Shown: in pieces, positions 6,347 to 14,177 of the stretch
Layout: every line of letters begins with the position of its first letter
Numbering within the stretch: position 1 is the first letter of the stretch
Assembly (NCBI GenBank): GCA_025055235.1
Contig: JANWYN010000068.1
Span: 1-43,629 of the forward strand
Reading direction: 5' to 3'
Origin: Candidatus Roseilinea sp.
Lineage (GTDB): Bacteria > Chloroflexota > Anaerolineae > J036 > Brachytrichaceae
DNA: 43,629 nucleotides
Notes under the pieces: model-generated
What the model saw: only the letters and a program-made list of their open reading frames with translations
Told to the model about the DNA's origin: nothing
The model's database searches: none
Translations under genes and position numbers: made by a program

Positions 6347-9067
6347 TCAGCGAATCAAGCCGTGCGCCCTAGCTTGCTCAACCGCTTGCCGGCGAGAGGC
6401 GACGTGGAGTTTCGCATAGATTTGGGTGGCATGGTTTCGCACCGTGATCGGCAAGATGTTGAGCTTGGCCGCGATCTCCTTGTTGGACAGCTTCGCTGCC
6501 AAAAGCTCCAGCACCTCGAACTCGCGCGTGGTGAGCGGCTCGATGGCTGCGTCGGGCGCTGCGCTCACTGCAACCGGAGCGGGAGGGCGCCCGGCGCGCG
6601 CGATCTCCGCCAGCAGCGCCGTCGCCTCTGCGGTGCACCGGTTGGCGCGCAGGAGTTGCGTCAACATTTCTCGCACCGGCTCGCCACCCTCGATAAATCG
6701 GCGCACGAGGTCGCGCGGTTGGCAGAAAGCCACTGCTTCGGCGAGCGCGTCCAGTGCCTCGGACTGCCGGTTCTGCGCGCGCTTCAGCAGCGCCAGCCAG
6801 ACCAGCGCATCGTGATGCACCCGGCGTTCGTTGGCGCGTTTGCTTTGCGCCAACAGCGCCGCCAGGGCAGATTCCGCCCTCGCCAGGCTGGCCGCTGTAT
6901 TTTGAGCGAGCAAAACGTGAATCAAGACATACAACTCAGGATCGTTTAGGCGGACCTTCCCCGGCATGTCGGCTGTGGATGATCGTGCCCAGTGCAGCGC
7001 GGGCTTCAAATTGCCTCGATGAAGGTCGAGATAGGCGGTCAGAGCATCTGAGATGCGCGTCTCGACGGAATTGTCCATGGCGCGTTCCCACTCACGAACG
7101 ACGTCCACCACCCACTGTGCATCGTTTATCCTGCCCTGCTCGACCCACATGCTCAAGAGGAAGTATGCGCTCAGCGCCGTTGCCTGCCAGTTGGCCACGA
7201 ACCGATCTTCGATTACGGATTGGAAATGGGCTTCTGCGCTCTGTAGCTCGTTTCGATGGAAGTCTGCCATACCCATCGCGCAACTCCCCCATGCAGCCGT
7301 AAGGGGCATGTGGCACTGAACAGCGTGATCGCGGCAGCGTCGCGCGTGCCAGTGCGCTTCGGGCAGGGCGCCCGCATACATGTGCACAGTCGCGCCGACG
7401 AAATGCAACCTAGCGAGGCTTTTGCCATCGCTGAATTCAGCGTCCTGCAGCAAGGACTCCAACACGCGTACAGCGTGGTCGAAACCACCCAGCTCCTGAC
7501 TCCTCAAGATCTCTTGCAAAGCGGCATACGTGCGCACCCAGATATGATCACGCGGCGCCAGTTGGCGCGCCTGCCTGGCGATGGCGATGGCCTCCTCGAC
7601 GTTGGAGATGACATTAGCCGCCAGCTTCAATCCCAGCAACTGCGCCTGCCAACGTGCACGTTGCGCCTCGTCCCCCGCTCGCAGCAATCGCTCGATCCGT
7701 TCCGTAAGGCCTGCGATTTGCTCATCGGCGCTTTGAAAGCGCTTGATCCAACCCAGCGCAATCAACAAGCCCGGGCGCTGGTGCAAGGTCGCCTCGGGGA
7801 TATACGACAGCCAGCGCCACAAGCGCAGCCACTGCTCGTCGTTCTGCAACGCCACCAGGTTGTCCTCGATGAGATCCACGGCCCGGTCGGGCTCGCCCAT
7901 GCTCACGTATTCGACGATGGCCTCATCGAGATAGCCATTCGACGCCAGCCAGTCTGCCGCGCGTAGTCGCAACGCCGTAAGGCCATCTTCCCCAACCCGG
8001 GCGCGCAGCCGGTTCAGCAGGAAGGCCTGGAACTGGTGGTGATAGCGATACCAGCCGCGATGATCGTCGAGGTTAACGATGAATAGATTGCGTCGCTCGA
8101 GCTGTTCGAGCATCATCTGGCAGGTTGGCGCGTCCATGCCCTCGACCACTGCCGCACACAACGGGCTGGTCAGCTTGGGCAAGGCTGCGGTGTGCAACAA
8201 GAAGGTTTGTATCTCCTCCGGCTGGTCGCCCAGCACTTCGTCCACCAGGTAGTCCATGATGTAGCGGTTGCTGTTGCGCTCGAACTCGCCGATGAACGTT
8301 GCCACATCGCTGCGTTGTTGCAACGAGAAGGTCGCCAACCGCACGCCGACGGCCCAGCCTTCCGTGCGCGCCAACAGGACATCCAGCAGCGACGCCGGCA
8401 AGTCGGCCCGGACGTGGGCGGTCACGAACGAAGCCAGCTCGTTGCGGTCGAATTGCAAATCGCTCGCGCGGATTTCCAGCAACTGCTGCCGGGCGCGCAG
8501 TTGCGCCAGCCGCAGGGGTGGGTGGGCGCGCGTAAGGATGATGGTGTGCACGCGTGTGCTCCAGTTGCGGATCAGCGTCGCCATCTCAGCATGCACGGCG
8601 TCATTCGTGATCAGGTAGTAGTCGTCCACGATCAGAACGAGCCGCTCCGGGAGCGAGATGCATGCTTGTGTGAGCGCGGCTGTGAACCAGCTCAACGCTA
8701 CGGGCTGGCCGGATCGAAGCGCAGCCTGGACGTCCGCACACGCGCCGGGGAAGGCGCTTTCAATGGCCGTCGTGAGTGCGGAGAAGAACATGTGGGGATC
8801 GTTATCAAGGGAATTGACCGACAACCAGGCAGTGCGAAAGGCACCTGTCCCAGCATCGCCGTCTGTTTTCGCCAGCACACGATCGAGCCACGACGTGACG
8901 AGTGTGGTCTTGCCGAAGCCGGCCGGGGCGGAAATGAGGGTGAGCGGATTGTCGAGGTTGGCGCTCAGCCGGTCGAATAGGCGCGTCCGCACGACGACGT
9001 CGCTGCACGTCTTGGGCCGGTGTATGCGCGTGTGCAACAAGGCACTGCCCAGATGTTGTTCCGCCAT
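6347..9067 (-). CDS. MalT-type LuxR-family transcriptional regulator (STAND ATPase), copy A
   Basis: 906-residue regulator of the MalT/STAND type. The N-terminal NTPase has a Walker A loop APAGFGKTT at residues 47-55 and a Walker B-like LVLIVDDYY near residue 145. A long TPR-like helical sensor region fills the centre. The C-terminal LuxR/GerE helix-turn-helix starts at residue 844 (PLTTREFEVLELL, NKEIAAKLNI, TVRNHATQIYAKL). In this family inducer and ATP binding drive oligomerisation and activation of promoters. The ATG at 9067 has GGAGGAG ahead. The downstream genes in the same orientation are its likely targets. A homologue of nearly equal length lies at 14178-16907; the inducer is unknown. 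Confidence 0.93.
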   Translation of the reverse strand: MAEQHLGSALLHTRIHRPKTCSDVVVRTRLFDRLSANLDNPLTLISAPAGFGKTTLVTSWLDRVLAKTDGDAGTGAFRTAWLSVNSLDNDPHMFFSALTTAIESAFPGACADVQAALRSGQPVALSWFTAALTQACISLPERLVLIVDDYYLITNDAVHAEMATLIRNWSTRVHTIILTRAHPPLRLAQLRARQQLLEIRASDLQFDRNELASFVTAHVRADLPASLLDVLLARTEGWAVGVRLATFSLQQRSDVATFIGEFERNSNRYIMDYLVDEVLGDQPEEIQTFLLHTAALPKLTSPLCAAVVEGMDAPTCQMMLEQLERRNLFIVNLDDHRGWYRYHHQFQAFLLNRLRARVGEDGLTALRLRAADWLASNGYLDEAIVEYVSMGEPDRAVDLIEDNLVALQNDEQWLRLWRWLSYIPEATLHQRPGLLIALGWIKRFQSADEQIAGLTERIERLLRAGDEAQRARWQAQLLGLKLAANVISNVEEAIAIARQARQLAPRDHIWVRTYAALQEILRSQELGGFDHAVRVLESLLQDAEFSDGKSLARLHFVGATVHMYAGALPEAHWHARRCRDHAVQCHMPLTAAWGSCAMGMADFHRNELQSAEAHFQSVIEDRFVANWQATALSAYFLLSMWVEQGRINDAQWVVDVVREWERAMDNSVETRISDALTAYLDLHRGNLKPALHWARSSTADMPGKVRLNDPELYVLIHVLLAQNTAASLARAESALAALLAQSKRANERRVHHDALVWLALLKRAQNRQSEALDALAEAVAFCQPRDLVRRFIEGGEPVREMLTQLLRANRCTAEATALLAEIARAGRPPAPVAVSAAPDAAIEPLTTREFEVLELLAAKLSNKEIAAKLNILPITVRNHATQIYAKLHVASRRQAVEQARAHGLIR

Positions 9068-9122
9068 CGTACTCCTCCAGGCGAAGTGGCAACATTATAT
9101 TGCGCGGCAGCTACGCATATTA

Positions 9123-9163
9123 TGCAATTCAATTCGCAGCGATGGTAAGGATTCGTGTTCCCA
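9123..9163. repeat. Copy of the QueF-like gene 3' end (41 bp)
   Basis: These 41 bases match 10032-10072 at 32 of 41 positions by my hand alignment. The second site spans the last codons and stop of the QueF-like gene at 10055-10417. Here the stop codon is altered and no gene remains. It looks like the scar of a local duplication reaching past the GAP-family gene, within the 130-bp region upstream of the MalT-type regulator. Confidence 0.5.
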
Positions 9164-9198
9164 TGATTGGCAAGTGAGTCTGGGCAGCGCGCATACGT

Positions 9199-9876
9199 TC
9201 AGCCGAACACACCGAGACCTTGACCTACCAGCTTGACCCCGATCAATAGCAGCAGCACGGCCATGATAGTGGCGTTGTTTTGAATCAGCCATACCTTAAG
9301 CTCGTTCAGTACCTCTTCCGCGCGGGCGCCGGCGGTCAAGTAATACACTACCGGCCCGATAAGGGTGACGCTGGCAATCAGAATGTATACGATCAGCGTG
9401 ATGATTGTCCCCGCTGTCGGCAGGCCGGCTTCTGCGATTGCTGTGGCTGCGGCCACGTTGAGCAGCAGGTTCTTCGGGTTCACGCCGGAAAGGGCTGCAC
9501 CCAGGCTGAACGCTGCGCCAGGCTTGACCGAATCCAGCTTGTTCATCCACTCCGGCGTCTCCGGCTCCTCGCCCGCCTTGGGACGCTTCTGCCAGTTGCG
9601 GTACGCCAGAAACAGCAGCAGCAGTCCGAGCAAGAGCGCGAGCCACTTGACGCCAGTCTTGGTCGTCTCTTCGCCGACGGTGATGGCGCCGGCCTGAACG
9701 AGCAACAGCACGATCGCGGCGACGACCGCCAGACCGATCAACCAGCCGAGCGTAAACATCAAGCTGTTCTTGCGCGCTTGCTGAGTGAACAGGATGAGGA
9801 TCAGCCCGATGATGGGGAGCGGCGAAAGCGCAATTCCAACCGCCTCGGGCAATATTTGACCGATGACTCCGAGCAT
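9199..9876 (-). CDS. GAP/SapL-type multi-pass membrane protein
   Basis: 225 residues with six predicted hydrophobic segments. The opening GQILPEAVGIALSPLPIIGL, followed by SLMFTLGWLIGL and the central LGAALSGVNPKNLLLNVAAA, is characteristic of the GAP superfamily (Sap, sulfolipid-1-addressing protein family), a LysE-like transporter relative in actinobacteria and Chloroflexota. A lipid or small-molecule export role is inferred from the family only. The frame extends to 9945, but the ATG at 9876 has AAGGAG five to six bases upstream. A charged loop (QKRPKAGEEPETPEW) lies between the third and fourth segments. It stands downstream of the QueF-like gene on the same strand. Confidence 0.85.
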   Translation of the reverse strand: MLGVIGQILPEAVGIALSPLPIIGLILILFTQQARKNSLMFTLGWLIGLAVVAAIVLLLVQAGAITVGEETTKTGVKWLALLLGLLLLFLAYRNWQKRPKAGEEPETPEWMNKLDSVKPGAAFSLGAALSGVNPKNLLLNVAAATAIAEAGLPTAGTIITLIVYILIASVTLIGPVVYYLTAGARAEEVLNELKVWLIQNNATIMAVLLLLIGVKLVGQGLGVFG

Positions 9877-10054
9877 GTTGTCTCCTTTTGCATGTTGTAC
9901 GGCACGATTGTATGTTTCGGTTTGCGAACATGTATGCAAAACCAAGCGGTAGAGCCATCACCGATCGCTGCCTCACGGTGACATCGCTGCACATTGTGGT
10001 CGGCATGCGCGTGCGTAGCGGCTGCGCGCAGTGCGGTTCGATTCGCAACGATCG

Positions 10055-10417
10055 TTAAGATTTGTGCTCCCACTGTCCATGCTCGGCCACGATCTCGATG
10101 ACGACGCCGTGCTCGCGCTCGGTGCGCACGTGTACCCGCGCCCAAATCGGCCGCAGGCGCTCGAACATGTCGTCCAGCACGCGGTTGGCGGCGCTCTCCA
10201 GCGAGATAGGCACGTCCTCGAACGAGCGCAGATACGCCATGAAGCTGGGGAAGTCGAAGATCACCTCGTTCGGCGCATAGGTAATCGTCATCACGGCGAA
10301 ATTCGTCTTCTCCGGCTCCATTTCGTAACGGCAGCGGAAAGCCGGATAGGTCAGCGTCACGGTGTAAGTGCGCAGGCTCTTCGTGTTGGGGATGGTCTTG
10401 ATGTCGGTCTGAATCAT
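10055..10417 (-). CDS. QueF-like T-fold protein, active-site residues altered
   Basis: 120 residues that align along their whole length with unimodular QueF (7-cyano-7-deazaguanine reductase). YPAFRC matches the QueF segment leading to the catalytic Cys, NFAVMTITYAPNE matches PDFATxxIxYxPDE, and SFMAYLRSF matches SLKLYLFSF. The residues that matter differ: the Cys is two places earlier than in QueF, the substrate-contacting Asp (QPDF) is Asn (KTNF), and the ESKSLKL glutamate region reads DFPSFMA. The protein may therefore not be a nitrile reductase. No other queuosine genes are nearby. The ATG at 10417 is preceded by AGGTG and diverges from the Uma2 gene. Confidence 0.55.
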   Translation of the reverse strand: MIQTDIKTIPNTKSLRTYTVTLTYPAFRCRYEMEPEKTNFAVMTITYAPNEVIFDFPSFMAYLRSFEDVPISLESAANRVLDDMFERLRPIWARVHVRTEREHGVVIEIVAEHGQWEHKS

Positions 10418-10468
10418 GGCATCACACCTGAGGGATAGGATAATAGTGTCGTAAACGGGAGGTGAGCC

Positions 10469-11089
10469 ATGTTACAAGCGCTGAGCCGCGTCGAGGTCGT
10501 CGAGCGCATGACGGCGCAGGAATTCTTCCGCCGCGCGCCGGAAGACCGCAAGGCCGAATTGATTGACGGAGTGATGATCATGCCTTCACCACCTACTGAC
10601 CGCCATGAAAAGCTTCAGATATTTTTGTTGCGCCTGGTGAGCGAATATGCCGAACGATTCGATCTCGGCGAAGTGCGCGGCTCGCGGACGGCCGTCGAGC
10701 TGGCCGAGGACCAGGTCACCGAGCCGGATGTGCTCTTCGTGGCGAAGGATCGGGCGAGCATCATCAACGACCAGGGCGTCTTCGGCCCGCCCGATTTGGT
10801 GATCGAAGTGCTGTCGGCCTCGACGGCGACGTATGACCGCGGCGCGAAGTTCCGTGCCTACGAACACGCCGGCGTGCGCGAGCTTTGGCTGATTGACCCC
10901 TATGGCCCGGCCGGCACGGAGTTCTACCAGCGCGCCGGCAGCATCTTCAAGCCGGTCATGCCGGATGCGAATGGCTTTGTGCATTCGGTCGCCCTGCCGG
11001 GGTTCAAGCTCAAAACGAGCTGGCTGTGGCCGCCGGAGCGCTTCATCCCCGTTCGCGAGGCGCTCGAGGAGATGAGCAAAGCCGGCTGA
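10469..11089 (+). CDS. Uma2-family (DUF820) PD-(D/E)XK-fold endonuclease-like protein
   Basis: 206 residues. It has the Uma2 layout: MTAQEFFRRAPEDRKAELIDG at the start, then TEPDVLFV (acidic residue of the nuclease core), GPPDLVIEVLS (the E-x-V element), YDRGAKFRAYEHAGVRELWL and IDP. The family is greatly expanded in cyanobacteria and Chloroflexota and its members are often called putative restriction endonucleases, but their role is not established. The ATG at 10469 has GGAGG six bases upstream. It is a lone plus-strand gene between two minus-strand blocks, and ends before a hairpin terminator. Confidence 0.88.
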   Translation: MLQALSRVEVVERMTAQEFFRRAPEDRKAELIDGVMIMPSPPTDRHEKLQIFLLRLVSEYAERFDLGEVRGSRTAVELAEDQVTEPDVLFVAKDRASIINDQGVFGPPDLVIEVLSASTATYDRGAKFRAYEHAGVRELWLIDPYGPAGTEFYQRAGSIFKPVMPDANGFVHSVALPGFKLKTSWLWPPERFIPVREALEEMSKAG

Positions 11090-11141
11090 GTGGAACACGG
11101 CGGGCGCAGGCATGAAGCCCGCGACTCGCGAGCGTGCAACG

Positions 11142-11176
11142 ATCAGCCCCTGAACGTGCTGCGTCCGGGGGCTGAT
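11142..11176. terminator. Hairpin between convergent genes, probable bidirectional terminator
   Basis: ATCAGCCCC (11142-11150) pairs perfectly with GGGGCTGAT (11168-11176) across a 17-base loop. It lies between the stop of the Uma2 gene (11089, plus strand) and the stop of the alanine-rich gene (11222, minus strand). No strong T-run follows on either side. Confidence 0.5.
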
Positions 11177-11221
11177 TCACATACGCCCGCCTTTGTGGGG
11201 CGGCGTTGCTGATCGGGCGCA

Positions 11222-12067
11222 TTACCCGACGGCGTCTTCGTTGCGCAACGCGTCGGCGAGGGCGCTCTTGACGTTGGCTTCACCTACCTGCGCCGCGCCG
11301 GCAGCGACTTTGGCCATACCCTCTGTGGCTATCTCCTTGCTCGCCTCGCCCATCGCGCGCGACGCTTCAGCCTCCACCAGCCCGCTCAACACGTGATCCA
11401 CGCCGCTCTCGGTCATCGCCTCGCTGGCTTCGTAGAGCGCGTCCGAGGCCTCCAGCCGAAGCGCGCCCTCCTCGATCTCGTTCACGCCCAGGTCGGCGAT
11501 CTCCTCGCTGGTCGCGCGCATGGCTTTGGCCAGGGCGCGCGCACCACGTGAGCGGATCAGGTCTTCCACTGCATGCGCTCGCATTCGGCGGCTCATGCGC
11601 GCCAGGAAGACGCCTAGCGCAGGCATGTCGAGCGCGCGCACCACGTCGCTCACCGCGGCCACCTGCCCGGACATCGCGGCCATCTCTAAGCCCTGTTCGA
11701 GGTCGGCGGCGCTCATCTCCTTCATGATCTGGCCGAGCGCAGCGACCGTTTCGGCATGATCGAGCATGGCCACGCCCTGGGCGATGTCGGCTTCGCCGCC
11801 GGCAGCGGCGACGTCGCCCATAACGGCCATGCCGGCAGCCACGCGCACCTGCCCGACGCCGCGCGTGATGTCGCTGGCGGCCGCAGCCGCGGCGGCCTTG
11901 CTGGCGCGCGCGCCCCGCGCAGCCGTCTTCAAGTCCTTCATGCCTTTCGCTGCGGAGGCAACGCCAGAGGCCGCATCAGCGGCGGCTGCTGCTTCCAACG
12001 CATCGGCAGCCTTGCGGCGCTGCCGGGCGTTCGCTTTCTTGCTGCTGGTCTTCTTGTTGTCTGCCAT
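11222..12067 (-). CDS. Alanine-rich helical protein, unknown function
   Basis: 281 residues, dominated by Ala, Glu, Met and Val in amphipathic helical stretches, with no membrane segment. The N-terminus is basic (MADNKKTSSKKANARQRRKA), followed by a poly-Ala region (residues 19-75) and an acidic helical body such as EEIADLGVNEIEEGALRLEA. I recognise no family; the layout resembles phasin- or histone-like helical proteins, but that is only a resemblance. The frame continues to a GTG at 12163, but the ATG at 12067 has GGAGG six bases ahead and is preferred. It is the last gene of cluster B. The basic start recalls the Lys-rich start of the sulfatase in cluster A. Confidence 0.72.
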   Translation of the reverse strand: MADNKKTSSKKANARQRRKAADALEAAAAADAASGVASAAKGMKDLKTAARGARASKAAAAAAASDITRGVGQVRVAAGMAVMGDVAAAGGEADIAQGVAMLDHAETVAALGQIMKEMSAADLEQGLEMAAMSGQVAAVSDVVRALDMPALGVFLARMSRRMRAHAVEDLIRSRGARALAKAMRATSEEIADLGVNEIEEGALRLEASDALYEASEAMTESGVDHVLSGLVEAEASRAMGEASKEIATEGMAKVAAGAAQVGEANVKSALADALRNEDAVG

Positions 12068-12159
12068 CGGTATCCTCCACTTGCAACCGCCAGCAAGCCG
12101 GGCTGCACTTTCGGCATGCGGAGACTGTGACGGCTTTCTGACGGATGACGCTTCGCGGT

Positions 12160-12396
12160 TCACTCGTTGACGACGACCACGTCGCCGGCGAACACATTCC
12201 CCTCAGTGGCAGCGACGCCACTTACCCGAACTGCCGCTTCGCTGGTGGCAACGCGCGCTGCACCTGCGCCGAGCGATCCGGCTGCGGCTGCTGCTTTTGC
12301 ATATCCTAGCACTGATCTGGCTGCTTTGCGACCGCGCTGCTCATCGAATGATCCGCTGTGCGGCAGAGCGAGGGCGTACTTGCGCCGCGCGATCAC
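12160..12396 (-). CDS. Possible small alanine-rich protein
   Basis: 78 codons opening with GTG at 12396 in a 338-bp gap between the DUF4096 gene and the alanine-rich gene. The translation is Ala- and Val-rich with a VSGVAATEGNVFAGDVVVVNE tail shorter in complexity than a typical protein. No good ribosome site is seen before the GTG. Composition matches the downstream alanine-rich protein, so a real small gene or a degraded duplicate of its kind are both possible. Confidence 0.3.
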   Translation of the reverse strand: MIARRKYALALPHSGSFDEQRGRKAARSVLGYAKAAAAAGSLGAGAARVATSEAAVRVSGVAATEGNVFAGDVVVVNE

Positions 12397-12405
12397 GAGG
12401 GTGGA

Positions 12406-12780
12406 TCATCTCATCGCTTCCAAAGTGTCGCTGCGGGATTGGACTCGTATCGTCTGACAGATCGCACGCTGCTTTATAAGCTGCTTCTCTGCCAGCGAAG
12501 CAAGGTAAGCCTCTTCGGCCATCTGATCCAACACGCGTTTTACGCGCTGCCAGATGCCGGCCTTCTTCCAGCGGTAGTAGCGGCTGGCCACCGTGGACCA
12601 CGCTCCGTAGCACCGCGGCATCTGCCGCCATGGCCCTCCGGTGCGCTCCACCCACAACATCCCGCTGATGATCGTCCGGTGATCGTGCGCCGGCCGTCCC
12701 ACCCGTTGGCGTTGCGGCGGCAAGAGCGGCCGGATGCATTCCCACTCTTTGTCGCTCAGATCGTTGCTGCGGACGAACAT
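12406..12780 (-). CDS. Orphan DUF4096 domain (IS5-type transposase N-terminal domain), copy B
   Basis: 124 residues. The DUF4096 domain spans residues 6-75: LSDKEWECIRPLLPPQ, GRPAHDHRTIISGMLW, RTGGPWRQMP and SRYYRWKKAGIW. By eye the domain is about three-quarters identical to copy A at 4278-4613. The tail differs (QMAEEAYLASLAEKQLIKQR). As in copy A, no DDE catalytic domain follows and no inverted repeats are seen. The ATG at 12780 has a strong AAGGGGGA upstream, consistent with a translated gene. It lies 21 bp after the membrane protein gene in the same orientation. Two independent orphan copies with good start signals in two parallel clusters argue against simple debris. Confidence 0.75.
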   Translation of the reverse strand: MFVRSNDLSDKEWECIRPLLPPQRQRVGRPAHDHRTIISGMLWVERTGGPWRQMPRCYGAWSTVASRYYRWKKAGIWQRVKRVLDQMAEEAYLASLAEKQLIKQRAICQTIRVQSRSDTLEAMR

Positions 12781-12801
12781 GACTTCCCCCTTGACGTACG
12801 A

Positions 12802-13449
12802 CTAGATTTGTGCGCGCTCGAACTGCGCGGTATCCACGGCTAGGCTGCGGTTGTTCATCCCCGATTGAATGGCGATGCCAGCAGCAGCCAGCACTATCCA
12901 GACCACGATGGCGAGGATGGAACTACCGCCGCTGGAGAGCGGGCCGTAGACGCTTCCCCAGCCCAGCTCCTCGACCGGCCGGCCGAAGAGCACCAAGATG
13001 GCAGAGAGCAACATGGTGGCGCCGGCGCTGGCGGTGAGGAAGATGGGCAAATACTTCTTCAGCTCGGCGCGCGAGGCGAGGATGGCCATGACGATCGCAC
13101 CGGCGATGCCAAAGAAGGTGACGATGAGCCAGGCGTTGACGCCAAGGGCGGAGATCAGCCCAGCGCCGAGGGCGAAGCCGACGGAAGCGGCCCAGAAGAG
13201 GACGACGAAGGCCCACCAGAGGTAGGAGAGGAGCGCGAAGATCAGCCCGAGAATTACGCCGGGGATACAGGCGATGGCGGTGCTGAAGAAGTTCTGGCCG
13301 AAGATGCCGGAGACGATGGCCGTGACGGCAGAAAAGCCGACGAAGAAGGCCCAGAAAGGCAAGAGGATGCGGAACCAGCGGTAGCCAAAGACAAGCAAGG
13401 CTAAGCCGATGATGCCGAGCACAAGCGCGCTGAATAGATTGCCTAACAT
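12802..13449 (-). CDS. Multi-pass membrane protein, DUF4203/TMEM198-like
   Basis: 215 residues with about seven hydrophobic segments and many small residues (FWAFFVGFSAVTAIV, IPGVILGLIFALLSYLWWA, VGFALGAGLISALG). The arrangement of Gly-rich paired helices is like DUF4203/TMEM198 proteins, whose function is unknown. The frame extends to 13542, but the ATG at 13449 with AAGGAG nine bases upstream is preferred. The C-terminus is short and polar. It is the membrane component of cluster B, directly upstream of the DUF4096 gene and downstream of the small DQ-motif gene. Confidence 0.75.
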   Translation of the reverse strand: MLGNLFSALVLGIIGLALLVFGYRWFRILLPFWAFFVGFSAVTAIVSGIFGQNFFSTAIACIPGVILGLIFALLSYLWWAFVVLFWAASVGFALGAGLISALGVNAWLIVTFFGIAGAIVMAILASRAELKKYLPIFLTASAGATMLLSAILVLFGRPVEELGWGSVYGPLSSGGSSILAIVVWIVLAAAGIAIQSGMNNRSLAVDTAQFERAQI

Positions 13450-13605
13450 AGTGTTCTGCTCCTTTTGGTATGTATGGTTGATTAACAGTTCACAACAGCC
13501 GGGCTGTGCTTCCCGGCGTGATGACTCACTAAGGGTCAGCATCCGAATCGAACCTTGGGTGATACCTCACACTTACCGCAGATCTTCGGTTGATGAACTC
13601 GGTCT

Positions 13606-13647
13606 ATCATCTGTCATCTATCATTCATCACCCACCATCGCTCATCG
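13606..13647. repeat. Heptad (7-bp) tandem repeat, six units
   Basis: Six consecutive 7-base units starting at 13606: ATCATCT, GTCATCT, ATCATTC, ATCACCC, ACCATCG and CTCATCG. They lie in the 232-bp gap between the membrane protein gene and the small DQ-motif gene. They resemble short tandemly repeated (STRR) heptamers known from cyanobacteria, and match in period the heptads at 40540-40633. Confidence 0.65.
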
Positions 13648-13681
13648 CACCACTCGTCAGGGGATGGGCGTCGTGGGTGCT

Positions 13682-13948
13682 TCAAGATTCATCCGCCTGG
13701 CGCGTCTCCGGCGTGTGCTGCACGCTGAGCAGCGGTATACCCGAAGAGAAGAGTGCGTTGATAAGGCCGATTAGCGCCGATTGGTCCGCGTTCCGCAGCG
13801 TTAGGATAGTTAGTGGCCCTTCGGACGCGTCGCTGGCTTGGATGATGGCGTCGGCTCCAATGTAGTCAGCCCACGACGCGTCCAACCGGCCCGGCACGTG
13901 AATCTCGTATGTCGTCAATGTATGTAGGGTTAAGCGAGAATCTGCCAT
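13682..13948 (-). CDS. Small conserved protein with DQ-L-GLI/LLSV motif, copy B
   Basis: 88 residues, paralogous to the 89-residue protein at 5711-5980. Aligned features are YEIHV against YRVRV, LDASW against LDSGW, ASDASEGPLTIL against GYDASKAPVTTL, NADQSALIGLI against VQDQAELMGLL, and PLLSVQ against TLLSVQ. The N- and C-termini diverge. No membrane segment or catalytic motif is visible. The start ATG at 13948 has a GAGG only one base away, so initiation is uncertain. It is the first gene downstream of the MalT-type regulator at 14178-16907. Confidence 0.7.
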   Translation of the reverse strand: MADSRLTLHTLTTYEIHVPGRLDASWADYIGADAIIQASDASEGPLTILTLRNADQSALIGLINALFSSGIPLLSVQHTPETRQADES

Positions 13949-14177
13949 GCCTCATGCGGGGATTTTGGGAATGTTGAGGCCGGCTGCCTGACGGAAATTG
14001 AGTAGAAATTCAGTACTTGGCGATCCGGGGAGCGTTTCGACGCGTCATCCGTCCACGTACGACCGCGCAACGCTGCTGGCGACTCAAGCGCGAGCCGCTC
14101 AGAGCGATGCTTCCCTTCGCGAACTGGGCTCTGTTCGCGCAACGCGCGATTCCAATCGTGACGTAACGTGGTGGCGC

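Noticed and set aside
12160..12396. GTG-started alanine-rich frame considered as the N-terminal part of the 11222-12067 protein
   Set aside because: It is in a different frame and ends at 12160, while the downstream gene has its own strong ribosome site at 12067; kept only as a low-confidence separate gene.
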